39,885 nt of DNA from Anaerolineae bacterium (GCA_011174825.1 DUEZ01000059.1:1-39885), one strand, 5' to 3'; positions 23,705-32,439 are shown, counted from the first letter of the stretch. Notes: generated from the sequence alone by a model not told the origin. Translations and numbers: made by a program.

Positions 23705-24424
23705 ATGAAACATCACATTCAAAGTCAAGTTATGAATAAACAGACAGATATCGAGGGCCTGATCCGCAAGACTCGTCAATACGAATACGTTGATGGTCTC
23801 CGCGATTTACAAATGGCTGCGATCATGGCATTCTTCGTCGTCTTTGCTTGGTTCTTTTTCACGCTAACTGGTGTGCGCTGGTACCTTCGGTTGATACTCT
23901 TTCTTAAAGGAACTTTCGGAAGTTGGGCACCTTGGATTGACGGACTACTCTTCCTTCTGATCATTTTTTCCGTTCTCGGCGGATCGTTGTGGCTGATGAG
24001 AGCAATGCGGCGGAAGTGGCTGTGGCAGAAGAGTGGATGGGTCAAACCACTTCGATGGCAAGTCCCGCGCAGAGTGAGCGTTCTCTCCGTGGTGATCGTT
24101 CTCGGCGGCATAGGATTAGCCATCGCTCTGTTCGTTACCAACAGGGTGGAGGCTTCTTTCATCCTTCGCATGCTCTGGGTGGCGACCGGGTGGGCGTTCG
24201 GCTACACCTTGGTTGGTGTGGGCCGAGAGATCGGTCTCAAACGCTACATCTGGCTCGGCGCAGTTGGCGGCATTGCTTCGACCGTTCTTCTTTTCCTCCC
24301 CCTCACCTTTGGTCAGGTAGCCATTATTCTCTATGGGGCTTGGGCTTTGGCGCTCGGCATATCCGGGGCGATCGTCCTGCGTCGCGTCCTGGCCAAGACC
24401 AATCAGGTGAACCATGGCGGATGA
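23705..24424 (+). CDS. Multi-pass membrane protein of unknown function
   Basis: 239 residues, no strong ribosome binding site; ATG at 23732 is an alternative start. A short polar N-terminus (LIRKTRQYEYVDGLRDLQ) precedes about six membrane helices. No known enzymatic motif is visible. It overlaps the winged-helix regulator by 11 bp, and such membrane protein/regulator pairs next to ABC exporters often work as a sensing or immunity unit, but this is inference. Confidence 0.75.
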   Translation: MKHHIQSQVMNKQTDIEGLIRKTRQYEYVDGLRDLQMAAIMAFFVVFAWFFFTLTGVRWYLRLILFLKGTFGSWAPWIDGLLFLLIIFSVLGGSLWLMRAMRRKWLWQKSGWVKPLRWQVPRRVSVLSVVIVLGGIGLAIALFVTNRVEASFILRMLWVATGWAFGYTLVGVGREIGLKRYIWLGAVGGIASTVLLFLPLTFGQVAIILYGAWALALGISGAIVLRRVLAKTNQVNHGG

Positions 24425-24731
24425 ACTCAAGGAAATCACCAACTTCGATCGACTGATCCACGCGCCTTCCCGGTTGGCGATCATGGCCGTTCTCTCAGCC
24501 TGCGAGAGCGCCGATTTCACCTTTCTACTCAACGCCACCGGCCTAAGCAAGGGCAATCTTTCAGCACATCTGAGCAAACTGCGCGATGCAGGGTATGTCC
24601 GTATCACCAAGAGCTTCCGAGGCAACTATCCTCATACAACATGCTCCCTCACCACGGAAGGCCGTCACGCTTTTGATGACTATCGCAAGCAATACCTGGC
24701 GTTCGCCAAGCAACTGCAGAAGCAGGGTTGA
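24414..24731 (+). CDS. Winged-helix transcriptional regulator
   Basis: 105 residues. Helix-turn-helix: RLAIMAVLSACESADFTFLLNATGLSKGNLSAHLSKLRDAGYVRITKSF, a clear ArsR/MarR-like winged helix of the HTH_34 type, with the wing RITKSFRGNYPHTTCSLT. A C-terminal helix (YRKQYLAFAKQLQKQ) probably dimerises. Start overlaps the preceding membrane protein gene. It likely controls the 21241-24731 operon. Confidence 0.85.
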   Translation: MADELKEITNFDRLIHAPSRLAIMAVLSACESADFTFLLNATGLSKGNLSAHLSKLRDAGYVRITKSFRGNYPHTTCSLTTEGRHAFDDYRKQYLAFAKQLQKQG

Positions 24732-24732
24732 G

Positions 24733-25151
24733 TTTGGCGTACGCAAGCTCAGATTGCGCACCCTTCGACAGGGGCTGTCCTGAACTTGCCGAAGGGCTCA
24801 GGACACGGTAGAAGCAGAGCTTCGGAATTCTAAAAAGTAGGGGCGGGGGGACCCCGCCCCTACTATGTTGCACCTTCGAGGAAAATCGTGCGGAATCGAT
24901 GTAGGCGCAGTTCGTGAACTGCCCCTACAAAGAGTGAGAAGAGGAGCGGCAGCTTCGAGCCCAAATGCAGCCGCACCCTTCAGGGTGCGCAAAGGTGCGC
25001 AGGCTAAAGCCTGCGGCTACAACAAAAATATCACATCGCAAGGGCATCCAATGGACACCTCCCCGCGAGCTTAAAGCTCGCGGGGAGGCTTTTCGATCAC
25101 TTGCAGCTTGCATCTTGTGGCTTGTGACTCGTGGCTTGCAGCTTGCAGCTA
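24733..25151 (-). repeat. Composite intergenic element, copy 1 (heptamers, palindromes B, D/E, A, A, C)
   Basis: Read from the stop codon of the minus-strand gene at 25149 leftwards: 7-bp tandem repeats of CAAGCTG type (25151-25101); palindrome B with perfect 15-bp arms CCTCCCCGCGAGCTT (25058-25088); twin hairpin D/E (25020-24969, with CGCAGGCT/AGCCTGCG and GCACCCT/AGGGTGC); palindromes A (24928-24901 and 24863-24837); element C (24834-24733) with an insertion containing the CCTTCGACAGG/TCCTGAGC motif. The order and orientation match 31919-32226, and linking bases (for example TGCCCTT after B, GGAAT before C) are also shared. No gene lies here. Confidence 0.75.
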
Positions 25152-26285
25152 ACCCCCGCGTTCAACAACCTCTGTACTTAAGTAGATTGAATCCCTGAGA
25201 TAACGCCTTCGGTAGTACATCACACCCAACAGAAGCAGGAATTGCACCAGGGCCGGGAAAATCGTAGAGAACTGCTCGAAATAAAAAATCATGAGGTTAA
25301 CCGCCGCCAGTGAGAGCAGCAGTCCAATATACCCCATGGCGGCCCCACTTCTATCCTTGTTGGTGATGAACAATCCAGCAGAGACGACCAACAACAAACC
25401 AACAAACCCCTCCACTGCGACGCGAGCCGAGAACCAGAACATCCCGGTGATGCTCGCCACCTGCCCCCCGACGACCAGCTCTGTGATCATACTCTCCAGT
25501 CTCGAGGGATCCCGGGTCGCTAAAAGAAGCATCACAAGATTCCAAAGCGCAAGGAGACCGAGAGCCGCCAGGCCTCCTGCCAGGACTGCTTTCAGACGTC
25601 GCCTTGTGATCCAGCGCGTTTCCAATTGTCCCAGTTTATCCATCCATCGTTCTAGGGTGCTGGTGGTTTCGGGGGCTATGCGTAGTTCCTCGCAGGCCAA
25701 GTATTCCAAAAGACTTTCCGCCAAGCGAGCTAGATCTGGATGCTGATCGTCATCCGCAATCTTGCGTAGGCGAAATTTTAGCGCCAGACGTTCACTGGGC
25801 TCTAGGTCTCTATCAAGCACTTCCTGCAGCCCATCGAGGGCGAGGTAGAGTTCGTCACGCGCTTCCCGTTCAGCAGGGCGTCGGACCTGAAGGTAGATCA
25901 TCACGGTGAGCAAGAAAAAGGCGTACACAATAGGCGCGGCGACGGGGTGGAAGTAGTCGTTAGACTGGGTAATGAACTTGCCCACCTCATCGATGAACAA
26001 ACCGACACCGGCCCCCGCCAGCAGGGATCCTACAACGTATACCCAACGATTGGCAAAGATCAAGGGCAGCAACGCGGCGCCAAAGAGGAGCAATCCGCCC
26101 CAGAGCACATGGGCGATGTGCAGTTCTCCTCCCGCGATCTGAGGGTATCCCGTTAGCTCTAGGAAAAGCCGCGTCAACGCCACCGATGCAGCGAAGCTGA
26201 GAAGGGTGAAGAGCAGGTAGCGCTCGGTCCCCTCGCGTCGGACAGGTTTTCGAACTCGGCTGATGTATCGGTCAACGATAGGCAT
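25149..26285 (-). CDS. Integral membrane protein with cytoplasmic helical domain
   Basis: 378 residues. Four N-terminal membrane helices, including GAGVGLFIDEVGKFIT with charged residues inside a helix, then a soluble helical region (about 135-215; ERLALKFRLRKIADD, LARLAESLLEYL), then about four C-terminal helices. The FIDEVGKF motif recurs in uncharacterised bacterial membrane proteins. No catalytic motif is recognised. It lies 7 bp after the MFS gene, so the two form an operon. A heptamer repeat array starts at its stop codon. Confidence 0.8.
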   Translation of the reverse strand: MPIVDRYISRVRKPVRREGTERYLLFTLLSFAASVALTRLFLELTGYPQIAGGELHIAHVLWGGLLLFGAALLPLIFANRWVYVVGSLLAGAGVGLFIDEVGKFITQSNDYFHPVAAPIVYAFFLLTVMIYLQVRRPAEREARDELYLALDGLQEVLDRDLEPSERLALKFRLRKIADDDQHPDLARLAESLLEYLACEELRIAPETTSTLERWMDKLGQLETRWITRRRLKAVLAGGLAALGLLALWNLVMLLLATRDPSRLESMITELVVGGQVASITGMFWFSARVAVEGFVGLLLVVSAGLFITNKDRSGAAMGYIGLLLSLAAVNLMIFYFEQFSTIFPALVQFLLLLGVMYYRRRYLRDSIYLSTEVVERGG

Positions 26286-26292
26286 TCTTCCC

Positions 26293-27531
26293 CTAAGCTA
26301 TTCCAGCAATGTTTTCCTTCACCGGTAACCTCATCAGCATCACAACCGCAAATGTTGCCAGGACGGAACCAAAAAGAAATGGCGCCGAGGGACCAAAGCC
26401 TGTCCAGCGCCCAACACCTTGCCACAACATGCCCGCGATGAGGCTCGCGGGAAGGGATGTGATCCCGACCGCGGCATTATACACTCCATACGCTGTGCCT
26501 CGGCGCTCAGAAGGGACCAGATCAGCGACAAAAGCTTTCGCCACGCCCTCGGTCAGCCCGTAATATATCCCATAAGCTGCCATTAATGACCACGCGTGCC
26601 AACCCACGGATGCACGGGCAAATCCCAAATACACAAGCGCATAAAGGACCCAGCCCAGGATCAACAAACTTCGACGACCCACGCGATCAGAGAGCACCCC
26701 CGCCGGGGTGGAGATCAAGGCATAGGTCAGGTTAAAGGTCAGCATCATACCGAGCACACCACTGACCGATAATCCGGCTGACTGAGCTCGGAGAATGAGG
26801 AAGGCGTCCGACGAATTACCCAAGGTAAATACAACCATGATGATGAGGAAGAGAAGGAAGCGACGATCCAAGCCGACCAGCGTCAAGCGAGGTGGTTGGG
26901 TCTCATGAGATGTAGACGGCACCTCCTGCGCTCCCAGGGCAATGACCAGCACCGCCAGTGCGGCCGGGATCACGCTGATCAGTACGATCACTTGAAAAGT
27001 TCCTCTTGTGAGCTCTGCCATCCCACGTTGAGTGGCGAGGAACACCCCTAATGCGATCGCTAGACCAATCACCGCACCGGCTGTGTCACCGGCACGGTGA
27101 AGACCGAACGCCAAACCGCGCTGCCTCTCGTCGATGCTGTCGGCCACAAGGGCGTCGCGCGGGGCCGTGCGCAACCCCTTGCCCACACGATCGGTGAAGC
27201 GTACTCCCAGCACCCAGCCCCAGGTGGTGGCAAAATAGAGGAACGGTTTGGCGATCGTTGACAACCCATAACCCAGGACCGCCAACCCTTTTCGGGCTCT
27301 CAACCGATCCGAAAGCCAGCCAGAGAACATTTTTAAGATGCTGGCCGTGGTCTCAGCCACCCCTTCGATCAGGCCGATAACCGCTGTCCGCACGCCGAGG
27401 ACGTTAAACAGGAAAAGAGGCAGCAGGTTGAGCAGCATCTCCGAGGAGATATCGGTGAGGAAACTCGTAACCGTCGTCACCCAGACGTTACGCGGTAACC
27501 CTCCGTATGATCCTTTTCCTGTTGTTGTCAT
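26293..27531 (-). CDS. Major facilitator superfamily transporter
   Basis: 412 residues from the ATG at 27531, preceded by AGAAGG; an ATG 21 bp upstream lacks a site. Twelve membrane helices. The family-typical TDISSEMLLNLLPLF in helix 1, the loop GWLSDRLRARKGLAVLGYGLS and DRVGKGLRTAPRDALVADS place it in the MFS branch that includes putative drug or permease-like exporters. The substrate is unknown. First gene of a two-gene unit. Confidence 0.9.
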   Translation of the reverse strand: MTTTGKGSYGGLPRNVWVTTVTSFLTDISSEMLLNLLPLFLFNVLGVRTAVIGLIEGVAETTASILKMFSGWLSDRLRARKGLAVLGYGLSTIAKPFLYFATTWGWVLGVRFTDRVGKGLRTAPRDALVADSIDERQRGLAFGLHRAGDTAGAVIGLAIALGVFLATQRGMAELTRGTFQVIVLISVIPAALAVLVIALGAQEVPSTSHETQPPRLTLVGLDRRFLLFLIIMVVFTLGNSSDAFLILRAQSAGLSVSGVLGMMLTFNLTYALISTPAGVLSDRVGRRSLLILGWVLYALVYLGFARASVGWHAWSLMAAYGIYYGLTEGVAKAFVADLVPSERRGTAYGVYNAAVGITSLPASLIAGMLWQGVGRWTGFGPSAPFLFGSVLATFAVVMLMRLPVKENIAGIA

Positions 27532-27794
27532 TTCACCTTCTCGAGTCGCCATCTGACGATCTTCGATCCCAATCGTCTTGATCCTTATGCTTCACGTAAG
27601 GGCCCATCGCCCTTTCCTCACAACCGGCAAACCTATTAGTGCTCTATCACGATGAAAACGATGGATCCCAAGGTCGAAAATCATCCTGAGTCCCTCGGCT
27701 TCGCTCGGGACCTGCGGCTTCACCGAAGGGCCGCCGTCTGACTGGGCATGGGAGCCCAGCCCACGAATAAATGCCCGGAGCTTATTCGAGAGCG
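27532..27794. repeat. Intergenic region with several inverted repeats
   Basis: Between the divergent MFS and thiolase genes lie GTCCC/GGGAC around 27689-27710, CTGGGC/GCCCAG (27742-27759) and CGAATAA/TTATTCG (27764-27788). The stretch CATCCTGAGTCCCTCGGCTT belongs to a dispersed repeat type common in environmental genomes. No gene is seen. Confidence 0.45.
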
Positions 27795-27832
27795 TTGACA
27801 CACCTTGCCCTCTAGCGTATGCTGGAGCATAC
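27795..27832 (+). promoter_or_regulatory. Thiolase promoter with palindrome over the -10 box
   Basis: TTGACA (27795-27800), 17-nt spacer, TATGCT (27818-27823). The -10 box is inside the palindrome GTATGCTGGAGCATAC (27817-27832), a candidate operator. The predicted start is near 27830. Confidence 0.6.
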
Positions 27833-27917
27833 CATGGTTCCAAGCTCTCTACGAGTTTTTCGCTGATGGATGAGCAATGATAAATCAGCTCTCGTCCACA
27901 CCTAGGAGGATACCCTC

Positions 27918-29066
27918 ATGCCAGAAGCCTACATCATCGCAGCGGTCCGCACGCCCGTCGGGGTCGGTAAACCGGAGAAAGGAGCCCTGTACCCCGTCGC
28001 ACCGGTCGATTTGGCAGCGCTTGTGCTGAAGGAAGTTATTCGGCGCGGTGGAATCGAAAAGGGGCAAGTTGACGACATAATCATGGGTTGCGTCTCGCCC
28101 ATCGGCGAGCAGGGAGCCAACATCGCCCGTCTTGCATCTCTTCAAGCTGGCTTCCCTGTCAGCGTGCCGGCGGTGCAAATCAACCGCATGTGTGGCTCAA
28201 GTCAACAAGCCGTTCACTTTGCTGCTCAGGAAATCCTGGCTGGGGACATGGACCTGGTCATCGGGGGTGGGATTGAGATGATGTCGCGCGTACCCATGGG
28301 TTCCGACTGGCCGAGGGAATGGCCCGCCAATTTCCCCTTCCCCTTGGTGCACCAAGGGATGAGCGCCGAGTTGATGGCTGAGAAGTGGAATCTCCGTCGT
28401 GAGGTGCTCGACGATTATTCCTACGAGAGTCACCTTCGTGCCGGCGATGCCATCCGTGAAGGGCGCCAAAAGGATCAAATCCTACCCATTGCTGTACCGG
28501 ACGGGAATGGAGGGACGCGCTTGGTGGAAGATGACGAAGGAGTCCGCATCCCCCCTGATAGGGAGAGGATGGCTCAGTTGCCCCCCGCTTTCAAGGAAGA
28601 TGGGGTGATCACCGCCGGCAACAGCAGCCAGATCAGTGACGGCGCAGCCGCGCTGCTCCTGGCCTCCGAACGTGCGGTGAATGAGCATGGGCTTCGTCCT
28701 CTCGTCCGGGTGGTCGCCCGTGAAGTTGTGGCGACGGATCCGGTCTTGATGCTGGACGGTCCCATCCCGGCGACGCAAAAAGTCCTCAAGCGGGGCGGGT
28801 TATCGCTTGAAGACATGGACGTGATTGAGATCAACGAAGCCTTCGCCTCCGTGGTGCTTGCATGGTTTAAAGAACTTGGGGCGGACCCACAGAAGGTCAA
28901 TCCAGATGGCGGCGCGATCGCCCATGGTCACCCGCTCGGTGCCACGGGCGGGGTATTGATGACGAAACTGATCCACCATTTGCTCCGCAACGAAAGTCGG
29001 TACGGTCTTCAGACGATGTGCATCGGGCATGGGATGGCCACAGCGACGATCCTCGAACGGGTTTAA
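27918..29066 (+). CDS. Thiolase (acetyl-CoA acyltransferase)
   Basis: 382 residues; AGGAGG precedes the ATG. Catalyses CoA-dependent cleavage of 3-ketoacyl-CoA or its reverse. All catalytic residues are seen: C92 in NRMCGSSQQA, the NEAFAS motif, H338 in AHGHPLGATG and C368 in MCIGHGMATATI (normally CxGxGxG; the second Gly is Met here). The length fits a soluble tetrameric thiolase. With the acyl-CoA ligases of this window it fits beta-oxidation, though no dehydrogenase or hydratase is present here. Confidence 0.93.
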   Translation: MPEAYIIAAVRTPVGVGKPEKGALYPVAPVDLAALVLKEVIRRGGIEKGQVDDIIMGCVSPIGEQGANIARLASLQAGFPVSVPAVQINRMCGSSQQAVHFAAQEILAGDMDLVIGGGIEMMSRVPMGSDWPREWPANFPFPLVHQGMSAELMAEKWNLRREVLDDYSYESHLRAGDAIREGRQKDQILPIAVPDGNGGTRLVEDDEGVRIPPDRERMAQLPPAFKEDGVITAGNSSQISDGAAALLLASERAVNEHGLRPLVRVVAREVVATDPVLMLDGPIPATQKVLKRGGLSLEDMDVIEINEAFASVVLAWFKELGADPQKVNPDGGAIAHGHPLGATGGVLMTKLIHHLLRNESRYGLQTMCIGHGMATATILERV

Positions 29067-29199
29067 GGATAGGAGATCCTGGCTTGGCGAAAACTTTGAA
29101 CAGTGTGTACATATCGCGAGGATCTATCTCTCCCAGATCCCAGTTGAAACGCTGTGAGGTATAATGAGATTGGTGAACTTTGTATGTGAGGAGGGCATC

Positions 29200-29427
29200 A
29201 TGGCAGAAGAAAAGAAAGGGAAAACGGAACAAATCAAACGCTGGCCGCCCGAGGATACCCGCCAACACATGAGAGCTGCACGCTCAGAAATGAGGGAAAG
29301 CTACAAATCCTTCCTTCCACCCAAGTTTGTCGAACACAGGCGAGCGGCCCGTCGCGAGATGTTGCTCGCGTTTCGAAGTTTGATCGATCATGCCTTGGAG
29401 CGCATGGAGGCAAAAGAGGGCACTTAG
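29200..29427 (+). CDS. Small basic helical protein, 75 aa
   Basis: The ATG at 29200 is preceded by GAGGAGG; an upstream in-frame ATG is unlikely. Lys/Glu/Arg-rich; helices HMRAARSEMRESYKSFLP and EHRRAARREMLLAFRSLIDHALERME with an internal repeat-like (R)RAAR(S/R)EM. No Cys and no membrane segment. Not recognised as a named family. It follows the thiolase by 133 bp. Confidence 0.65.
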   Translation: MAEEKKGKTEQIKRWPPEDTRQHMRAARSEMRESYKSFLPPKFVEHRRAARREMLLAFRSLIDHALERMEAKEGT

Positions 29428-29504
29428 GCCGAACTAACTGATCAGCTTTAAGATGAGGGGTAATACCCACAAGACCTGATTTCCTTGCGATCTCAAATTG
29501 AAAT

Positions 29505-29533
29505 CTCCCCGCGAGCTTGAAGCTCGCGGGGAG
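29505..29533. repeat. Palindrome family B between convergent genes
   Basis: Perfect 14-bp arms CTCCCCGCGAGCTT and AAGCTCGCGGGGAG around one base. It lies between the ends of the 75-aa gene and the MgtC/DUF4010 gene and could end both transcripts, though T-tracts are weak. Confidence 0.8.
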
Positions 29534-29577
29534 CTGTTAATACGAGAATCCTTTTCGTGGTTTTGATTGAGCGAGTC

Positions 29578-30861
29578 TTAGAAACCTGTCCAGAGAACGA
29601 TCACGCCGCTGACGATCCCCGTTAGTAATACGAAGCCATATATACGCACGATCGTCCGTCGAAGCTCAACCGACCCCAACATCCAGGCGATCACAACTTT
29701 GGCGGTCGTGTTAACCAAGGTCGCCAGCAGGATCGCCACCGCAGCCACCTTGAGTTCGATTTGTCCGGACAATGCCAAATCGGAGACGCTGAGCGTGATC
29801 GCATCCACATCCGTCACCCCGGTTAGAGCACTGGCGAGGTAAACGCCAGCGTAGCCGAAGAACTCGTTCGCTGCCCTGACGACGATCAACACGATGACGA
29901 AGGCCAACGCAAAAGTTAATGCCGTTGAAAACCTCAGAGGGTTGGAGACCTCCATCCGCTCTCGGCTTTCTTGCTCATCCTCTTGTCGCACCCGCCAGAG
30001 GAGGTACACCCCCCCTAAGCTGGCTATCAACATCGCAACCAGGGGAATGCTGATGATGTTCAACAATGGTGCATAGACGACCCCGACCTCGATCATCACC
30101 CGCGGGAACATGATGCAAGAAGCCAGAAGGACACCCCGGGCGAGGATGGATGATAACCCGGGATTTTCTTTACTCCGCCCTGCAAAGCTCACCGTGGTCG
30201 CCGTGCTGCTGACCAGACCCCCGAGGATCCCGGTTAACCCAACACCTTGTTCCGTCCCCAGGATTTTGATCAAAATATATCCTAAAAAACCGATGCCCGA
30301 GACGAGAATAACCAACAACCATATCTGGAAGGGGTTGATCACGTCAAAAGGACCAAAGTTGCGGTTTGGAAGCAGAGGCAGGACAACTGCGGTGATGAGC
30401 GCAAATTCAAGTGTCGCCCTCAAATCCACCGCGCTCATGCGGCGGGCCAAATTATGGAGGGTAGGCTTGAGCGCCAGGATAAGCGCAGTGATCACACCAA
30501 GCGCTGCGGCTAATTCAAAGTTGTCCCAAATGACCATCGCGCCAAGTAGAGGTACGATCAATGCGACAACCTCCGTTGTAATACCCTCTTCATGCCCGCG
30601 ATAGATTTCGCCCAAATAACTAGCCCAAATGAGCAGAGCCAACATGATATACGCGACAACAAAAGGCCAAATACCGTGTTCCTTGGCCACATAAGCACCC
30701 ACGGCACCGAGTAAAGCAAACAATGAAAACGTCCGAATCCCGGCAAACTCCTGATCTTCTGTGCGCTGTTGGACAAATTCGCGCTCTAATCCAATTAACG
30801 CGCCGATCAACAAGGCTGCGGCAAAGCGCCACCAGGGCTCAATGTTTAACATCGACTCCAT
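29578..30861 (-). CDS. MgtC/SapB N-domain plus DUF4010 membrane protein
   Basis: 427 residues, about twelve membrane helices. The MgtC-like start (AAALLIGALIGLEREF, GIRTFSLFALLGAVGAY, TTEVVALIVPLLGAMV) is followed by a DUF4010 part (ALKPTLHNLARRM, GILGGLVSSTATTVSFA, SALTGVTDVDAITLS). MgtC proteins influence Mg2+ homeostasis and ATP synthase; the role of the fusion is not established. A GGATGG lies 4 nt upstream of the ATG; ATG at 30852 is an alternative. Confidence 0.88.
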   Translation of the reverse strand: MESMLNIEPWWRFAAALLIGALIGLEREFVQQRTEDQEFAGIRTFSLFALLGAVGAYVAKEHGIWPFVVAYIMLALLIWASYLGEIYRGHEEGITTEVVALIVPLLGAMVIWDNFELAAALGVITALILALKPTLHNLARRMSAVDLRATLEFALITAVVLPLLPNRNFGPFDVINPFQIWLLVILVSGIGFLGYILIKILGTEQGVGLTGILGGLVSSTATTVSFAGRSKENPGLSSILARGVLLASCIMFPRVMIEVGVVYAPLLNIISIPLVAMLIASLGGVYLLWRVRQEDEQESRERMEVSNPLRFSTALTFALAFVIVLIVVRAANEFFGYAGVYLASALTGVTDVDAITLSVSDLALSGQIELKVAAVAILLATLVNTTAKVVIAWMLGSVELRRTIVRIYGFVLLTGIVSGVIVLWTGF

Positions 30862-30913
30862 GCTGCCATCCTTTGTGCTATATTACACTTTCAATCCATG
30901 TTTAAGTGTACCG

Positions 30914-31012
30914 GAAAAATCGACCGCGAGGAGCAAGGAGGGGTATAGGTGGGGGTGTGGGCGGCGCCCACGCCCCCACCTATACCTGTCCTCCTCTCGC
31001 AGTTGATTTTTC
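30914..31012. repeat. Long imperfect palindrome, about 99 bp
   Basis: The left arm starts GAAAAATCGACC and ends GGTATAGGTGGGGGTGTGGG; the right arm is its near-complement (CCACGCCCCCACCTATACC to GTTGATTTTTC), with a few mismatches and a short gap near the centre of each arm; the axis is GGCGCC (about 30963). It lies between divergent genes. It could be a non-autonomous mobile element (MITE-like) or a cruciform-forming regulatory site. It is unlike families A to E. Confidence 0.75.
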
Positions 31013-31096
31013 TCAATTGATCCATGATCGCAAAGTGAATTATACTGTCCTTCGATTTCTTGTCCTCGCTAAACCTACTCGACCCTGGAGGTCCGC

Positions 31097-31921
31097 ATGC
31101 CAACCTTCGCAGCGGTTCAGATGGAACCCAAACTCTTCGACGCAGAAGCCAACCTTAAAAAAGTGATCAACTTCATGCACGAGGTGTCGCTGTGTAATGC
31201 CGAGATCGCGGTGTTCCCAGAGTGCGCGCTCACCGGTTACGCGCTCTCCGCTGAGGAGGCCGCCTCCATCGCTGAGCCGATCCCCGGTCCTCGTACCGAT
31301 CATCTCTCCGAAGCCTGTCGAGAAGCCGGCCTCATGGCCGTCGTTGTCGGAACGATTGAGAAGGATGCGTTCGGTCGATTGTTTAACAGCGCCGCCCTCG
31401 TTGGACCCGATGGTTTGATCGCCCGCTATCGCAAGACCCACCTGCCCTTTCTGGGGGTTGATCGTTACCTGGCCGCTGGGGACACCCTACCTGGCCCATT
31501 CGAAACCCCTGTTGGACGCCTCGGGCTTCTCATTTGCTACGATTTACGATTCCCTGAGCCGAGCCGTGTTTTAGCGATAGCTGGTGCCCAAGTGATCCTG
31601 CTGCCGACTGCTTGGCCGAGCGCAGCTACGCTTTACCCAGATTTCATGGCCCAATCTCGCGCTGCTGAGAACAACATCTTTCTGGTCGCTGCCAATCGAG
31701 TAGGCGAAGAGCGGGGAACACGTTACCTCGGGCGCAGTGTGGTCGTAGGACCGGATGGAGAGATGTTGGCGGAGGCGGACGTCGAGGGTGAGGAGATCCT
31801 TTGTGTAGAGATCGATCCCCATCGGAGCGATCTCAAGCAACGAATTTTTGTTCCTGGTGAGTACGAACTCTATCTGTTCGATGACCGTCGCCCGGAGCTC
31901 TACCGACCACTTATAGAATAG
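31097..31921 (+). CDS. Carbon-nitrogen hydrolase (nitrilase superfamily)
   Basis: 274 residues; TGGAGG precedes the ATG. Hydrolyses amide or carbamoyl C-N bonds by a Glu-Lys-Cys triad: E42 in VFPECALTGY, K113 in YRKTHLPF, C147 in LLICYDLRFPEPSR. DLRFPE after the Cys is typical of aliphatic amidase and omega-amidase-like branches. Other landmarks: VVGTIEKD, LPTAWPSAATLYPDFMAQSRAAEN, and GPDGEMLAEADVEGEEILCVEID. Specific substrate not determined. A heptamer repeat array starts at the stop codon. Confidence 0.9.
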   Translation: MPTFAAVQMEPKLFDAEANLKKVINFMHEVSLCNAEIAVFPECALTGYALSAEEAASIAEPIPGPRTDHLSEACREAGLMAVVVGTIEKDAFGRLFNSAALVGPDGLIARYRKTHLPFLGVDRYLAAGDTLPGPFETPVGRLGLLICYDLRFPEPSRVLAIAGAQVILLPTAWPSAATLYPDFMAQSRAAENNIFLVAANRVGEERGTRYLGRSVVVGPDGEMLAEADVEGEEILCVEIDPHRSDLKQRIFVPGEYELYLFDDRRPELYRPLIE

Positions 31922-32226
31922 CCACAAGCTGCAAGCTGCAAGTTACAAGCGCAAGAAAAACCTCACTGCGAGCTTTAAGCTCGCGGGGAGGTGGCTATTG
32001 AATGCCCTTACAATCTGTAACTACATTATAATCGCAGGCCTTAAATTGCGTTGCGGATACTAAAGGATGCGGTTGCATTTGGTCTCGGAGGCATAAAAAG
32101 ATATCATTATCCTTGATATTGGGGCGGGGTGACCCCGCCCCTACATTTTTGGAATCCAGAAGCTCTGCTTCTGCCGTGTCCTGAGCCTGTCGAAGGAGGC
32201 GCAAGCAGAGCTTGCGCACTCCAAAC
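31922..32226 (+). repeat. Composite intergenic element, copy 2 (heptamers, palindromes B, D/E, A, C)
   Basis: Starting at the amidohydrolase stop: CCACAAG/CTGCAAG heptamers (31922-31950); palindrome B (31961-31991, two arm mismatches); a degraded D/E element (about 32026-32080); palindrome A (32119-32144; GGGGCGGGGT/ACCCCGCCCC); element C (32148-32225) with TTTGGA...TCCAAA outer ends, hairpins AGAAGC-TCT-GCTTCT and GCGCAAGC-AGA-GCTTGCGC, and the same CCGTGTCCTGAG...TCGAAGG insertion as copy 1. Collinear with the reverse complement of 24733-25151. Confidence 0.75.
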
Positions 32227-32410
32227 GCACCCTAAAGGGTGCGGCTACATTGGATAACACTCCCCCGAGAGTATGCTTTTATCGTAGGGGTGCACGGTCG
32301 TGCGCCCCTACCCTTGTGAATGTCATTCCTCGTCGCATGGCTCCTCGGAATGACCTCTGCGGAGATACCCCGCACATAAAAACAGGCTGTAGCCTGCGAC
32401 TGCAGCCTGT
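32227..32410. repeat. Further palindromes E, A and D
   Basis: GCACCCT-AA-AGGGTGC (32227-32242); family A with arms GTAGGGGTGCACG and CGTGCGCCCCTAC (32284-32311); a divergent D-type repeat ACAGGCTG...CAGCCTGT (32382-32410). This extends the repeat-rich gap to the kinase gene end at 32440. No gene is seen. Confidence 0.6.
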
Positions 32411-32439
32411 GCTTCTATCCCCCAAAAAGGTGCGAACGA

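Noticed and set aside
24837..24863. Family A palindromes as ordinary Rho-independent terminators
   Set aside because: Most copies lack a following T-tract, occur in tandem or inside a gene, and share sequence in arms, which points to a repeat family.
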